Positions 22,971-32,435 of a DNA stretch of 64,000 nucleotides are shown here, in pieces. A model generated the notes under the pieces. That model did no database searches, was not told the DNA's origin, and was given only the letters and a program-made list of their open reading frames with translations. The stretch comes from Candidatus Dechloromonas phosphoritropha (lineage in GTDB: Bacteria > Pseudomonadota > Gammaproteobacteria > Burkholderiales > Rhodocyclaceae), in contig JADKGN010000001.1 in the NCBI GenBank assembly GCA_016722705.1, positions 992,001 to 1,056,000 of the forward strand, given 5' to 3'. Within the stretch, counting starts at the first letter, position 1. Each line of letters opens with the position of its first letter. The position numbers and the translations under genes were made by a program.

Positions 22971-25738
22971 TGTTCCGTCTGGAAAAACTGGAGGTTGTCC
23001 ATTGGGATTTCTGGCAACGCCTGGTGCTGCCGCTGGATGCGTCGATCGTCACCATTGTCGGCCCCAACGGTTCCGGCAAGACCACCCTGCTCGATGCCCT
23101 GCGCACCCTGCTCGCGCTCGACTGCTCGAAAAAGCGCGACTATAAACGCTATGTGCGGCGTAATGGCGAGGATTTCTGCTGGTTGCGCGGCGTCGTCGAT
23201 AACCGTCGCCAGCCCTCGGGCAGGCGACCGTTCTGGCCGCCCTTTTCCAGCGACAGGGTAACGCTGGCCTGCCGTATCGAGAAGAAGGGCGGCGACTGGA
23301 CACGGCATTACCTGATCGCCGAAGGCGACACACCGATCGAAGCCCTGCACACCGGAGCTACCCCGCTCGGCGTCCGCGAATACCAGCAAATGCTGCACGG
23401 CGCCGGGCTGACGCCGGCCATCGGACAGGTGCTGTCGCTGGAACAGGGGCAGACCGACAAGCTGTGCGAACTGTCGCCCAAGGCACTGCTCGATCTGGTG
23501 TTTCAGGTTTTCGGCGACCGCGAGGTACTCGACCGCTATCAGGAAGCCCGCCAGCATCAGGAAGCTACGCGCCGCGAGCTGCTGGAACTGGAGGCGCAGC
23601 TGGACCGCTTGCAGGTGCGAATTCAAAAAACCGAGTTTGAGGTTGACAACTACCAGACCTGGAGTCGGCTGAACGCCGACCGTAACCGCCTGTTCAGCGA
23701 GATTCGCCTCCGGCTGGAATATCACCTGCTGGGCGACTCGATCGCCAAGGGCAGTTCGCAAATCATCGGCATGCAGCGCGAATGGCGCAGTTTTCTGGCT
23801 GATAAAATGGCTTTGCAAGCCAGTCGACCGCAAGCCGAGGCCGATCTTTCAGCCGCCGAAACCCGCCGTGTCGCCGCCCTCGCCGAAGAACAACGCGCCA
23901 TTGACGCCCAAGCGCCGATCAACCGCGAAGCCGGCAAACTTGAAGGACTGCTCAACGAACGTGACCGCCTGCTGCGCCTGGCCAAGGAAGCGGGCGATGA
24001 TCCGGAAGTAATCGTCCGCCAGCAAGGCGCGGCGGAAACCCGGCGCGACGCTCTGCGCCTTGAACTCGCCGGCTGGCAAGGTGAGCAGCGCGAACTGGAG
24101 GCCGTCATCGCTGCCCTCGCCAGTGGTCAACGCGCCGAACCGGGCGACATCCGCGATTTTCGCGCCGCGCTGGACGATGCTGGTATTGCCCACGATCTGC
24201 TGGTCGACCTGGTGGAAATTACCGACACCGGCTGGCAAAAAGCTGTCGAAGCCCTGCTCGCCCCCTATGCCCATCTGGTCGTGCTGCACCGCGAACGTGA
24301 TGCCGAAGCAGCCTTTGCGCTGGGCGAAAAGCACAAGTACCGGCATTTCATCGTCCCCGAACGTAGCGAACCCAGCCTGCCGGCGCCGGGCAGCGTCGCC
24401 GAGGTCGTTCATTTCCGGCGACCGGTTCCCGGCTGGATCGACAGGCTACTCGACCGCACACAGCGCGTCGACGCTGCCCATGCCGGCGCCCGGCTGCCAC
24501 GCGCTCAGGACTGGGTCACAAAAAGCGGCTACCTGCGCGAACGACGCGGCGGTCGCCATGCCGCGCCGGAACAGGCGCGTTTCGGCGCCGCCCGCCTGAC
24601 TGCCGTGCAAGCCCAATTGGCCAAACTCGCCCCACGCATCGCCAAGCACAAGGCCGACATTGCCGAATGCGAGCAAACCATCGCCACCTGTCGCGCCCAC
24701 CAGGACGGTAAAAACGCCACGCAAAACCTGGCTGCCCGCGCCGCCGAATTCGCTGCTGCGGAAGCCCAAAACACCAGCCTGGAAAGCCACCGTCAGCGAG
24801 TTCGGGAAGATTTGAACCACACCCGCCAGCAACGCAATGAGGCCGATGATGCCTGGCGCCAGGCAGAGCGCGCTGTCGAAAAAACTACCGCGCAATTACA
24901 GGATGTCGACAAGCGTCTGGCCGAAAAAGCCAACAAGCCAGCCCGCCTGCAACAGGCCGAACGTCTGAGATCCCTGCGCCGCAGCCGCCGTACCCTGCCT
25001 GCCAACTGGCTTGACGAGACGGCCAATGCCGAAATCGCCAAAGAATGGGAAAGCCTCGCCACCATCGACCGCGAAATCCACAAAATCGAACGCGATCTGG
25101 CGGAAAAAACCTGGATCACCGACGCCAACATCCTTCTCACCCGCGACAAGCTGAAGGCCGATGCCGACCGGCAAGCCGAAGAACTGGCCGATCGCGCGCG
25201 CGACAACCGGATGGCCGAAGCGCAAACGCTGGCCGCCCGCGAGCAATATGTGAACGTGCTACGCGCCACCGTCCGCCGCTATGGGCGCAACCTGCGCACA
25301 CTCGGTGAAATGGCCGACATCAAGGTCGAAGCCGAGTTACCCCTGCTGGCCGATGACGATGTCGCACTCGGTCAGGCCGCGCTAACCGTCAAGTTCGATT
25401 TCGACGAAAAGGGCTTCATGGGCCTCAATGACGGCGATGCTTCCGGCGGCCAGCAGGTCATGAAATCGCTGATCCTGCTCATTGCCTTGATGATGGAGGA
25501 ATCCCGCCCCGGCGGCTTCGTCTTTATCGACGAGCCTTTCGCCCACCTCGACATTGTCAACATCGACCGCGTCGCCGGCTTTCTCAAGACCACCCAGGCG
25601 CAGTACCTGCTGACGACGCCGGTCACCCACAACGTCAATGTGCACGATCCTTCATTGCTGACCCTGGTCACCTTCAAGAAGAAACCGGGCGCGCCCTGGG
25701 CGCCACGTGTCGGCGTTCTGGTGCGCGATAGCGAGTAA
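22970..25738 (+). CDS. jetC: SMC-family ATPase (JetC/MksB-like)
   Basis: A 922-residue SMC ATPase, expected to dimerise and extrude DNA loops. Walker A GPNGSGKTT at residues 31-39; the first coiled coil runs about 180-390 (heptads such as REAGKLEGLLNERDRLLRLA); a hinge-like globular region at about 395-540 (LLVDLVEITDTGWQKAVEAL); a second coil follows. The C-terminal head has the ABC signature DASGGQQVMKSLI (about 822) and Walker B FVFIDEPFAHLD (about 850). Shorter than MukB (1,480) and Type I JetC. It overlaps jetB. Confidence 0.85.
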   Translation: MFRLEKLEVVHWDFWQRLVLPLDASIVTIVGPNGSGKTTLLDALRTLLALDCSKKRDYKRYVRRNGEDFCWLRGVVDNRRQPSGRRPFWPPFSSDRVTLACRIEKKGGDWTRHYLIAEGDTPIEALHTGATPLGVREYQQMLHGAGLTPAIGQVLSLEQGQTDKLCELSPKALLDLVFQVFGDREVLDRYQEARQHQEATRRELLELEAQLDRLQVRIQKTEFEVDNYQTWSRLNADRNRLFSEIRLRLEYHLLGDSIAKGSSQIIGMQREWRSFLADKMALQASRPQAEADLSAAETRRVAALAEEQRAIDAQAPINREAGKLEGLLNERDRLLRLAKEAGDDPEVIVRQQGAAETRRDALRLELAGWQGEQRELEAVIAALASGQRAEPGDIRDFRAALDDAGIAHDLLVDLVEITDTGWQKAVEALLAPYAHLVVLHRERDAEAAFALGEKHKYRHFIVPERSEPSLPAPGSVAEVVHFRRPVPGWIDRLLDRTQRVDAAHAGARLPRAQDWVTKSGYLRERRGGRHAAPEQARFGAARLTAVQAQLAKLAPRIAKHKADIAECEQTIATCRAHQDGKNATQNLAARAAEFAAAEAQNTSLESHRQRVREDLNHTRQQRNEADDAWRQAERAVEKTTAQLQDVDKRLAEKANKPARLQQAERLRSLRRSRRTLPANWLDETANAEIAKEWESLATIDREIHKIERDLAEKTWITDANILLTRDKLKADADRQAEELADRARDNRMAEAQTLAAREQYVNVLRATVRRYGRNLRTLGEMADIKVEAELPLLADDDVALGQAALTVKFDFDEKGFMGLNDGDASGGQQVMKSLILLIALMMEESRPGGFVFIDEPFAHLDIVNIDRVAGFLKTTQAQYLLTTPVTHNVNVHDPSLLTLVTFKKKPGAPWAPRVGVLVRDSE

Positions 25739-25744
25739 GCGGAA

Positions 25745-26611
25745 ATGCCGATGCAACTCGACATCTTCGAGCACTCGCGTGATGTGATGCTCAACAACGC
25801 GGTAGTCGAGGCCTGGCTCCGGCATGACCTGCCTGCCGTCCAGCAAGGGATCGCCCTGTTGCGCGAGGAGTTTCCGGCGCACGTCGATCTGCCGCAGCAT
25901 GATCGCCTTCGGCAGCAACTGCACCGGTTCGCGCTGGGCTTGCAGCCGGGCAAACTGTCCTTGCGCCAGACGCAACTGCGCGAGCAGATTCTGCCCTTGG
26001 CCGAGAGTCTGCTCGGCTGGCACCACCGCGACCGATGGACGCGGCCGCTCTGGCGCGCCCTGGCCGAAGTCGCTCTACCCCTGCCCTACGACCCCAGGCG
26101 CCCCGAATGCCACGCCACGGCGTTCTGGCTGGCGGCCAATGAGATCGCGGAAGCGCGGCGTGCGGTCAGCAGCATTCCCTCCTGGCGGCGCATCCCTCAA
26201 CCCCTGGTCTGGATGACTCGCATCGAACTGCTCGCCAGTTCTCCGGAAGTCTGGTGGCCCTTGCTCGCCGAATCGGCCTGGCTGGCCCCGGAAGCTTTCG
26301 CAAGCCAACTGCGGAACGTATCGGGCACGGTCGACCCGCTCATTGCCCGCTTTTCCAGAGAGTTCGAGAACAACGGCGAATTCCACGACCTCAACTGGTT
26401 TCCAGCCTGGCTGCTCATCCATCAGCCGGAGATTCGCCAGCTATTGCGTCCGGCCGAGCCCAATCCCAGCGATCCGGCGCGGGCTTTCAGCCTCTTGCTC
26501 AATCTCCTGCACCTGGAGCGAACCGGCCAACAGGCGGGTTTGATTGCCCAGCGCGCCAAGTTGCGCGCCCTCGCTCCCGATATTTTTGCCGACTACATGC
26601 GTAGCCGTTAA
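25745..26611 (+). CDS. Unknown helical protein in SMC operon
   Basis: A 288-residue protein between the SMC and nuclease genes, six bases from each. I do not recognise a named family. It opens MQLDIFEHSRDVMLNNAVVE and then shows repeated helix pairs (AWLRHDLPAVQQGIALLREEF, WRALAEVALPLP, FLLNLLHLERTG-like), reminiscent of tetratricopeptide-type helical solenoids. No nuclease, ATPase or membrane motif. The start at 25745 (ATG) or 25751 (ATG) is not decided by a ribosome site. Position implies a fifth subunit or loader of the SMC machine. Four-gene Wadjet/Mks operons lack it. Confidence 0.6.
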   Translation: MPMQLDIFEHSRDVMLNNAVVEAWLRHDLPAVQQGIALLREEFPAHVDLPQHDRLRQQLHRFALGLQPGKLSLRQTQLREQILPLAESLLGWHHRDRWTRPLWRALAEVALPLPYDPRRPECHATAFWLAANEIAEARRAVSSIPSWRRIPQPLVWMTRIELLASSPEVWWPLLAESAWLAPEAFASQLRNVSGTVDPLIARFSREFENNGEFHDLNWFPAWLLIHQPEIRQLLRPAEPNPSDPARAFSLLLNLLHLERTGQQAGLIAQRAKLRALAPDIFADYMRSR

Positions 26612-26617
26612 GCAGCC

Positions 26618-27799
26618 ATGGCCGAGATCGAAACCGAACTGCTTGGCGGGGCGTCGCTGGCCAGCCCGAACGCCACTCGCAAACGCTATACCCGGAAGAT
26701 TCACGGCTCGCCCACCGAACTGCCGGGCGAGCACATCGATTTGCTGCGGCGCTGGATCAGACCCCAACAGGCGCGGCGCAAATGGTCCACCCTGCTCGCC
26801 GATGCCGGCAGCAAACATCTCGAAGCAGCGCTCAAGCTCGCTGACTGGCTGCTCCGTAACGGCTGGGCCGTGCACTATGAAAAGCGCGTTGGCAGCCGCT
26901 GGGAGACCACCTGGCTGGAATTTCCCCATCTGGAAAGCCTGCGCGAGATGTTCCAGTTACCCGACCCGGTGCAACTCGCCGCCGATTGGGCGAGGGCCGG
27001 CGAGCAGCAGTTAACCGCCGCCGATCTCGCTGTTGCGCATGCCGCGCTCGCCGGATTGCCGCTCGCCCGCCGCCTCAAGCGCTTTCCCCTGCTGCAAAAA
27101 CTTGAAGCCTGGCGCAGCGATCAACGGCAAGGCACGCGCCGCGACTTTGCGCTCTTTGCGCGCGGCGACAGCAAAGGTCTGACGGCCAGCGAATGGGCCT
27201 GGCTCAATGCTGCGGTCGACCTGCAAAACAGCGGCATTTTCGAGCACACGCCGCACCTGCTGCTGGCTGGACCGATCCGGCTTTACACAGCCAACGGCCT
27301 GATCGATCTGGATGCCAGCGCCGACTGGGTCGCGCTGACTCCGGAAACCGTCGCCGCGACGCTGCACAGCGATGGCCAGCCCCGTCTCTGGCGGCTCGTC
27401 GAAAACCTGACCAGTTTCGAGCGCATCGCGCGTCGGCGTGCGCCGGATGAAGCAGTGGTCTGGCTGCCCGGCTTTCCGCCCGGCTGGTGGCAGGACGCTA
27501 TGCGCCACCTTCTCGTCGGCGCCCCGGCGCCCGCCGAAATCGCCTGCGATCCCGACCCGGCCGGCATCGCTATCGCGCTGCAGGCGGCCGGTCTCTGGGA
27601 AAGGCTGGGGTTACCATGGCGGCCCTGGGCCATGGGTCGTAACGACCTGATTGCCGCCCCTCAGCGCAAGTCATTGACCGAACATGACCGCCAACAACTG
27701 TCGAAGCTGCTGGCCGGCGAACTCCCGCCCGAACTTCGTCAACTCGCCACCACCCTCCTGGAACTTGGCGAAAAGGCCGAGCAGGAAGGCTATCTTTGA
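26618..27799 (+). CDS. jetD: JetD/MksG-like Toprim nuclease
   Basis: The putative DNA-cleaving subunit, 393 residues. The C-terminal half is Toprim-like: the catalytic glutamate is in LVENLTSFERIA (Glu262), and the metal-binding aspartates are in CDPDPAGIAIAL (Asp311, Asp313). These are the hallmarks of the JetD/MksG (DUF2220) topoisomerase VI-like nucleases that cut plasmids after loop extrusion. The N-terminal half (RKWSTLLADAGS, WRSDQRQGTRRDF) corresponds to the arm/DUF3322 region. All key residues are present, so it appears active. Confidence 0.8.
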   Translation: MAEIETELLGGASLASPNATRKRYTRKIHGSPTELPGEHIDLLRRWIRPQQARRKWSTLLADAGSKHLEAALKLADWLLRNGWAVHYEKRVGSRWETTWLEFPHLESLREMFQLPDPVQLAADWARAGEQQLTAADLAVAHAALAGLPLARRLKRFPLLQKLEAWRSDQRQGTRRDFALFARGDSKGLTASEWAWLNAAVDLQNSGIFEHTPHLLLAGPIRLYTANGLIDLDASADWVALTPETVAATLHSDGQPRLWRLVENLTSFERIARRRAPDEAVVWLPGFPPGWWQDAMRHLLVGAPAPAEIACDPDPAGIAIALQAAGLWERLGLPWRPWAMGRNDLIAAPQRKSLTEHDRQQLSKLLAGELPPELRQLATTLLELGEKAEQEGYL

Positions 27800-27805
27800 T
27801 GATAT

Positions 27806-27882
27806 CCATCATCAACTTGTTGCCCTACAAGCTTGAAACCACCAGCATCATCAACTTGTTGCACTTAAGACTTAAGACCGCC
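27806..27882 (+). repeat. Two tandem IS30 3'-end remnants
   Basis: Two near-identical 38-base units, starting at 27806 and 27845, each read as the tail of an IS30-type transposase: HHQLVALQA-stop and HHQLVALKT-stop. The intact counterpart near the right edge of the window ends HHHRLVALRT-stop and is followed by the same AACCGCC-like sequence. Only the ends remain; no other IS30 sequence lies between jetD and the RND operon. Confidence 0.6.
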
Positions 27883-27887
27883 CAATA

Positions 27888-29000
27888 ATGAACCGACCCC
27901 AATCGAACAAAATGCTTTGGCTGCTCAGCGCCCTGAGCGCACTGACCCTGGCCGGCTGCAGCGACAGGACGCCAACTGCCACCCAAACAGCCAAGCCTGC
28001 CCTCACCGTCACCACCGTTACCCCGCAAACCCTGCCCTGGCCGCAAACCCTCTCGGCCAGCGGTAACGTTGCTGCCTGGCAGGAAGCGATCATCGGCCCG
28101 GAAATCAGCAACTACCGAATTACCGAGGTGCGCGCCAATATTGGCGATGCGGTGAAGAAGGGCGATGTGCTGGCGCGCATCGCCAGCGATGCGGTCGACA
28201 GCGAACTCGCCGAAACCCGCGCGGCGGTGGCAGAGGCCGAGGCGACGCTGGCCGAGGCCCGAGCCAACAACGAGCGCGCCCGGCAGTTGCGTGACAAGGG
28301 TTTTTACAGCGCGCAGCAAGGCGTTCAGACGCAGACCGCCACCGACACCGCGCTGGCCCGCCTCAACGCCACCAAGGCGCGCCTGCAGTCGGCCGAATTG
28401 CGACGGTCCAAGGCCAGTGTGATAGCGCCCGACGACGGCATTGTCTCGGCACGCAGTGCCACGGTCGGCTCGCTGACGCAAACCGGCGAGGAACTGTTCC
28501 GCCTGATTCGAGGCGGCCGGCTGGAATGGCGCGCCGAAGTGACCGCCGCTGAACTGATCCGGCTGCAACCCGGCCAGCCGGCGCGTCTGGAAAGCCCGAA
28601 CGGCATCGCCGTCAGCGGCACCATTCGTGCCGTCGCGCCGACGGTCGACCCGCAGACGCGCAACGGCATCGTCTATGTTGACCTGCCGCCCGAGGCCGGC
28701 AAGGCGCTCAGTGCCGGCATGTTCACGCGTGGCGAGTTCGATCTCGGGCAACGCCCGGCACTGACGCTGCCGCAATCGGCCGTGCTGCTGCGCGAGGGCT
28801 TCGCCTACGTCTTCCGCATCGATCCGGGCGGCAATGATCTGGCCAAGGTAACACTGACCAAGGTCGGTACCGACCGCCGCAACGTCGGGCGCATCGAGGT
28901 CAGCGGCATCGACGCCGGTTCGCAGGTCGTCGCCAGCGGCGCCGGCTTTCTTGCGGACGGCGACACCGTCCGCATCGTCGCCGCCGAAAAGCAGCCATGA
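27888..29000 (+). CDS. RND efflux adaptor lipoprotein
   Basis: Periplasmic membrane-fusion protein of a tripartite RND exporter, 370 residues. The lipobox is LTLAGCS, so the mature protein is lipid-anchored. The lipoyl halves bracket a helical hairpin (AETRAAVAEAEATLAEARA), and the beta-barrel segment APTVDPQTRNGIVYVDLP is typical of the family. Start ATG at 27888. It overlaps the permease start by four bases. Outer-membrane partner gene not seen nearby. Confidence 0.92.
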   Translation: MNRPQSNKMLWLLSALSALTLAGCSDRTPTATQTAKPALTVTTVTPQTLPWPQTLSASGNVAAWQEAIIGPEISNYRITEVRANIGDAVKKGDVLARIASDAVDSELAETRAAVAEAEATLAEARANNERARQLRDKGFYSAQQGVQTQTATDTALARLNATKARLQSAELRRSKASVIAPDDGIVSARSATVGSLTQTGEELFRLIRGGRLEWRAEVTAAELIRLQPGQPARLESPNGIAVSGTIRAVAPTVDPQTRNGIVYVDLPPEAGKALSAGMFTRGEFDLGQRPALTLPQSAVLLREGFAYVFRIDPGGNDLAKVTLTKVGTDRRNVGRIEVSGIDAGSQVVASGAGFLADGDTVRIVAAEKQP

Positions 29001-32000
29001 ACGTTTCCGCGTGGTCGATCCGGAACCCGATTCCGGCCATCCTGGTCTTCGTCATGTTGACATTGCTCGGCGTCATGGCCTTCCACGCCATGAAGATTCA
29101 GCAGTTCATGGACGTCGACCTGCCGACGGTGGTGGTCACTGCCTCGCTGCCCGGCGCGGCGCCGGCGCAGATGGAAACCGAGGTGGCGCGCAAGATCGAG
29201 AATTCGGTGGCGACGCTGCAGGGCATCAAGCATATCTACACCAAGGTGCAGGACGGGACGGCGACGGTGACCATTGAGTTCCGCCTCGAAAAGCCGACGC
29301 AGGAAGCCGTCGACGACGTCCGCGATGCGGTCTCGCGCATCCGTGCCGACCTCCCCGGCGAACTCCGCGACCCGGTCATCAGCAAGGTCAACCTCTCCGG
29401 CGCGCCGATCCTGACCTATACCGTCACCTCCAGCCGCATGGACGACGAGGCGTTGTCGTGGTTCGTCGACAACACGGTGACCAAGTCCATCCTCAGCGTG
29501 CGCGGCGTTGGCGCCGTGTCGCGCGTCGGCGGGGTGACGCGCGAAATCCGCGTCGAACTCGATCCGGCCCGCCTTCTCGCGCTGCGCGCCACGGCATCCG
29601 ACGTCTCCCGCCAGTTGCGCCAGATCCAGCAGGAAGCCTCCGGTGGCCGTTCCGACATCGGCGGCGCCGAACAGTCGGTACGCACCATCGCCACCGTCAA
29701 GTCGGCCGAGGAACTCGGCGCCCTCGAGATCGCGCTGAGCGACGGCCGGCGGATCCGCCTCGACCAGTTGGCGAGCGTCACCGACACCGTCGCCGAGCAG
29801 CGCTCGGCGGCCCTGCTCAACGGCAAGCCGGTAGTCGGCTTCGAGATCGTCCGCAGCCGCGGCGCCGGCGAAGTCGAGGTCGCCGACGGCGTGCGCGCCC
29901 GCCTCGAGAAGATCCAGGCCGAGCATCCCGACGTCACCATCACCGAAGCCTTCAATTTTGTCGATCCGGTCATCGAGAATTTCGAGGGCTCGATGTGGCT
30001 GCTGATCGAGGGCGCCATTCTCGCCGTCATCGTCGTCTGGCTCTTCCTGCGCGACTGGCGGGCCACCGTGGTTTCGGCGACGGCGCTGCCGCTGTCGATC
30101 ATCCCGACCTTTGCCGTGACCTACCTGATGGGCTTCACGCTCAACGTCGTCACCCTGCTCTCGCTGTCGCTGGTGGTCGGAATATTGGTGGATGACGCCA
30201 TCGTCGAGATCGAGAACATCATGCGCCACCTGCGCATGGCCAAGACACCCTATCAGGCGGCGATGGAGGCGGCCGACGAAATCGGGCTGGCGGTGATCGC
30301 CACCACCTTCACGCTGATCGCCGTCTTCCTGCCGACCGCCTTCATGAGCGGCGTGCCGGGCAAATTCTTCGTCCAGTTCGGGTGGACCGCAGCCATCGCC
30401 GTCTTCTTCTCGCTGGTCGTCGCGCGCATGCTGACGCCGATGATGGCCGCCTACATCCTCCAGCCGCCGCGTGGCGAACATCGCGAGCCCGCGTGGATGG
30501 CCATCTACACGCGCTGGGCGGCCTGGTGCCTGAAGCACCGGCTGGCAACCATGGGCGCCACCGCCGTCTTCTTCTTCGGTTCCTTTTCCCTGGTGCCCCT
30601 GCTGAACAAGGGTTTTCTGCCACCGGACGACCTGTCGCAGACCCAGGTCGCCCTCGCCCTGCCCCCCGGGAGTACGTTCAGCGAGACGTTTGCCGCCGCC
30701 GAGCACGCGCGCCGGATCGTCGAAGAGAACCCCCACGTCCGCATGGTCTATACCGCCATCGGCGGCGGCGCCACCGGCAGCGATCCGTTCGCCCCGCGCG
30801 GCGCGGCGGAAGTGCGCAAGGCGACGCTGACCATCAACATGACGCCGCGCCGCGAACGCGGCGGCGTCCGCAAGCTCGACGTCGAGCGTCAGTTGCGTGA
30901 CGCCCTTGCCGTGCTGCCCGGCGTCCAGGTCAAGATCGGTTTCGGCGGCTCGAGCGGCGAGAAATACATCCTGGTCCTCGCCGGAGAAAACGGTGAAGCG
31001 CTCTCCGAGCACGCCCGCATCGTCGAGCGCGAATTGCGCACCATTCCCGGGATCGGGGCGGTCACCTCGACGGCCAGCCTGGTCCGCCCGGAGCTTGTCG
31101 TGCGCCCCGATTTTGCCCGGATGGCCGATCTCGGCGTCACCTCGGCCGCCATTGCCGACACGCTGCGCATCGCCACCGCCGGCGATTACGACCAAAGTCT
31201 GGCCAAGCTCAACCTGACCCAGCGCCAGATTCCCATCGTCGTCAGCCTGCCGCCGGCGGCCCGTCAGGACATTGCGCTGCTCGAACGCCTGACCGTCCCC
31301 GGCAAAAATGGCCCGGTGATGATAGCCAACGTGGCCACCCTCAGCCTGGCCGGCGGTCCGGCGGAAATCGACCGCTATGACCGCCTGCGCAACATCAATT
31401 TCGAGATCGAACTGAACCAGCAGCCGCTCGGCGAGATTGAGGAAAAAATCCTGGCCCTGCCCAGCGTCAGCAAACTGCCGCCCGGCATTTTGCGCACCAC
31501 GATCGGCGACGCCGAGGCGATGGCCGAACTGTTCGACAGCTTCGGCCTCGCCATGCTGACCGGGGTGCTCTGCATCTACATCGTGCTGGTCCTGCTGTTC
31601 CGCGATTTCATGCAGCCGGTGACCATTCTCGCCGCCCTTGTGCTCTCGGTTCCTGGCGCCTTCCTGGCGCTGTTCGTGACCTCGACCGCGGTCTCGATGC
31701 CGTCGATGATCGGCCTCATCATGCTGATGGGGATCGCCACCAAGAATTCGATCCTGCTCATCGACTATGTCATTCTCGCCCGCCGCGACCACGGCCTCGA
31801 CCGCTGGCACGCCTTGCTTGACGCCTGCCGCAAGCGTGCCCGGCCGATCATCATGACCACCGTCGCGATGGGTGCCGGCATGCTGCCGATCGCCATCGGC
31901 CTCGGCACCGACCCCAGCTTCCGCGCGCCGATGGCCATCGTCGTCATCGGCGGCCTGATCACCTCGACCTTCCTCAGCCTGCTCGTCGTTCCCGTCGTTT

Positions 32001-32062
32001 TCACCTACGTCGATGACACGATCAGCTGGCTGAAGCGCCATACATTTAGGGCGCGCGCGTGA
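28997..32062 (+). CDS. RND efflux permease (AcrB/HAE1-like)
   Basis: Proton-driven inner-membrane pump of 1,021 residues with the AcrB layout: one N-terminal helix (NPIPAILVFVMLTLLGVMAF), a large periplasmic loop, six helices, a second loop and five more helices. The proton-relay aspartates lie in VGILVDDAIVEIENIMRHL. Other family marks are GFTLNVVTLLSLSLVVGIL and the C-terminal GLIMLMGIATKNSILLIDY. It is coupled to the adaptor and overlaps the following cupin gene. Substrates unknown. Confidence 0.94.
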   Translation: MNVSAWSIRNPIPAILVFVMLTLLGVMAFHAMKIQQFMDVDLPTVVVTASLPGAAPAQMETEVARKIENSVATLQGIKHIYTKVQDGTATVTIEFRLEKPTQEAVDDVRDAVSRIRADLPGELRDPVISKVNLSGAPILTYTVTSSRMDDEALSWFVDNTVTKSILSVRGVGAVSRVGGVTREIRVELDPARLLALRATASDVSRQLRQIQQEASGGRSDIGGAEQSVRTIATVKSAEELGALEIALSDGRRIRLDQLASVTDTVAEQRSAALLNGKPVVGFEIVRSRGAGEVEVADGVRARLEKIQAEHPDVTITEAFNFVDPVIENFEGSMWLLIEGAILAVIVVWLFLRDWRATVVSATALPLSIIPTFAVTYLMGFTLNVVTLLSLSLVVGILVDDAIVEIENIMRHLRMAKTPYQAAMEAADEIGLAVIATTFTLIAVFLPTAFMSGVPGKFFVQFGWTAAIAVFFSLVVARMLTPMMAAYILQPPRGEHREPAWMAIYTRWAAWCLKHRLATMGATAVFFFGSFSLVPLLNKGFLPPDDLSQTQVALALPPGSTFSETFAAAEHARRIVEENPHVRMVYTAIGGGATGSDPFAPRGAAEVRKATLTINMTPRRERGGVRKLDVERQLRDALAVLPGVQVKIGFGGSSGEKYILVLAGENGEALSEHARIVERELRTIPGIGAVTSTASLVRPELVVRPDFARMADLGVTSAAIADTLRIATAGDYDQSLAKLNLTQRQIPIVVSLPPAARQDIALLERLTVPGKNGPVMIANVATLSLAGGPAEIDRYDRLRNINFEIELNQQPLGEIEEKILALPSVSKLPPGILRTTIGDAEAMAELFDSFGLAMLTGVLCIYIVLVLLFRDFMQPVTILAALVLSVPGAFLALFVTSTAVSMPSMIGLIMLMGIATKNSILLIDYVILARRDHGLDRWHALLDACRKRARPIIMTTVAMGAGMLPIAIGLGTDPSFRAPMAIVVIGGLITSTFLSLLVVPVVFTYVDDTISWLKRHTFRARA

Positions 32063-32385
32063 GCGACAGCATTTTTGCCGATTTGCCACGGTCGACCGTA
32101 GCCGACGAGCAATTTTCGGAGTTGCTCGGCAGGCCCGGCCTGCGCATTGAGCGCATTGTCTCGACCGGCCAGTGCAGTCCGCCCGGTTTCTGGTACGACC
32201 AGCCGGAAGGGGAATGGGTGCTGCTGATTGAGGGCGCCGCCCGCCTGCGTCTCGCCGACGAAGCCGAAGCACGACAGTTGAATCCCGGCGATTTCGTCGA
32301 TATCGCCCCGCATCGCCGCCACCGCGTGGACTGGACGGATCCCGATCAACTGACCATCTGGCTGGCAATCCACTACGCGGCATAA
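32059..32385 (+). CDS. Small cupin protein
   Basis: A 108-residue protein with a single cupin barrel: GFWYDQPEGEWVLLIEGAA, then LNPGDFVDIAPHRRHRVDW. The two motifs give the usual Glu and His metal ligands, although the first motif has few histidines. The GTG start overlaps the permease stop by four bases (GTGA), so it is coupled to the efflux operon. Function unknown; related proteins are annotated as cupins of the ChrR/phosphomannose-isomerase type. Confidence 0.8.
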   Translation: MSDSIFADLPRSTVADEQFSELLGRPGLRIERIVSTGQCSPPGFWYDQPEGEWVLLIEGAARLRLADEAEARQLNPGDFVDIAPHRRHRVDWTDPDQLTIWLAIHYAA

Positions 32386-32435
32386 ACCGGTGGTAGCCGG
32401 ATCCCCAGTGCGAGCGCGGCGGGTTGACCAGCGGC

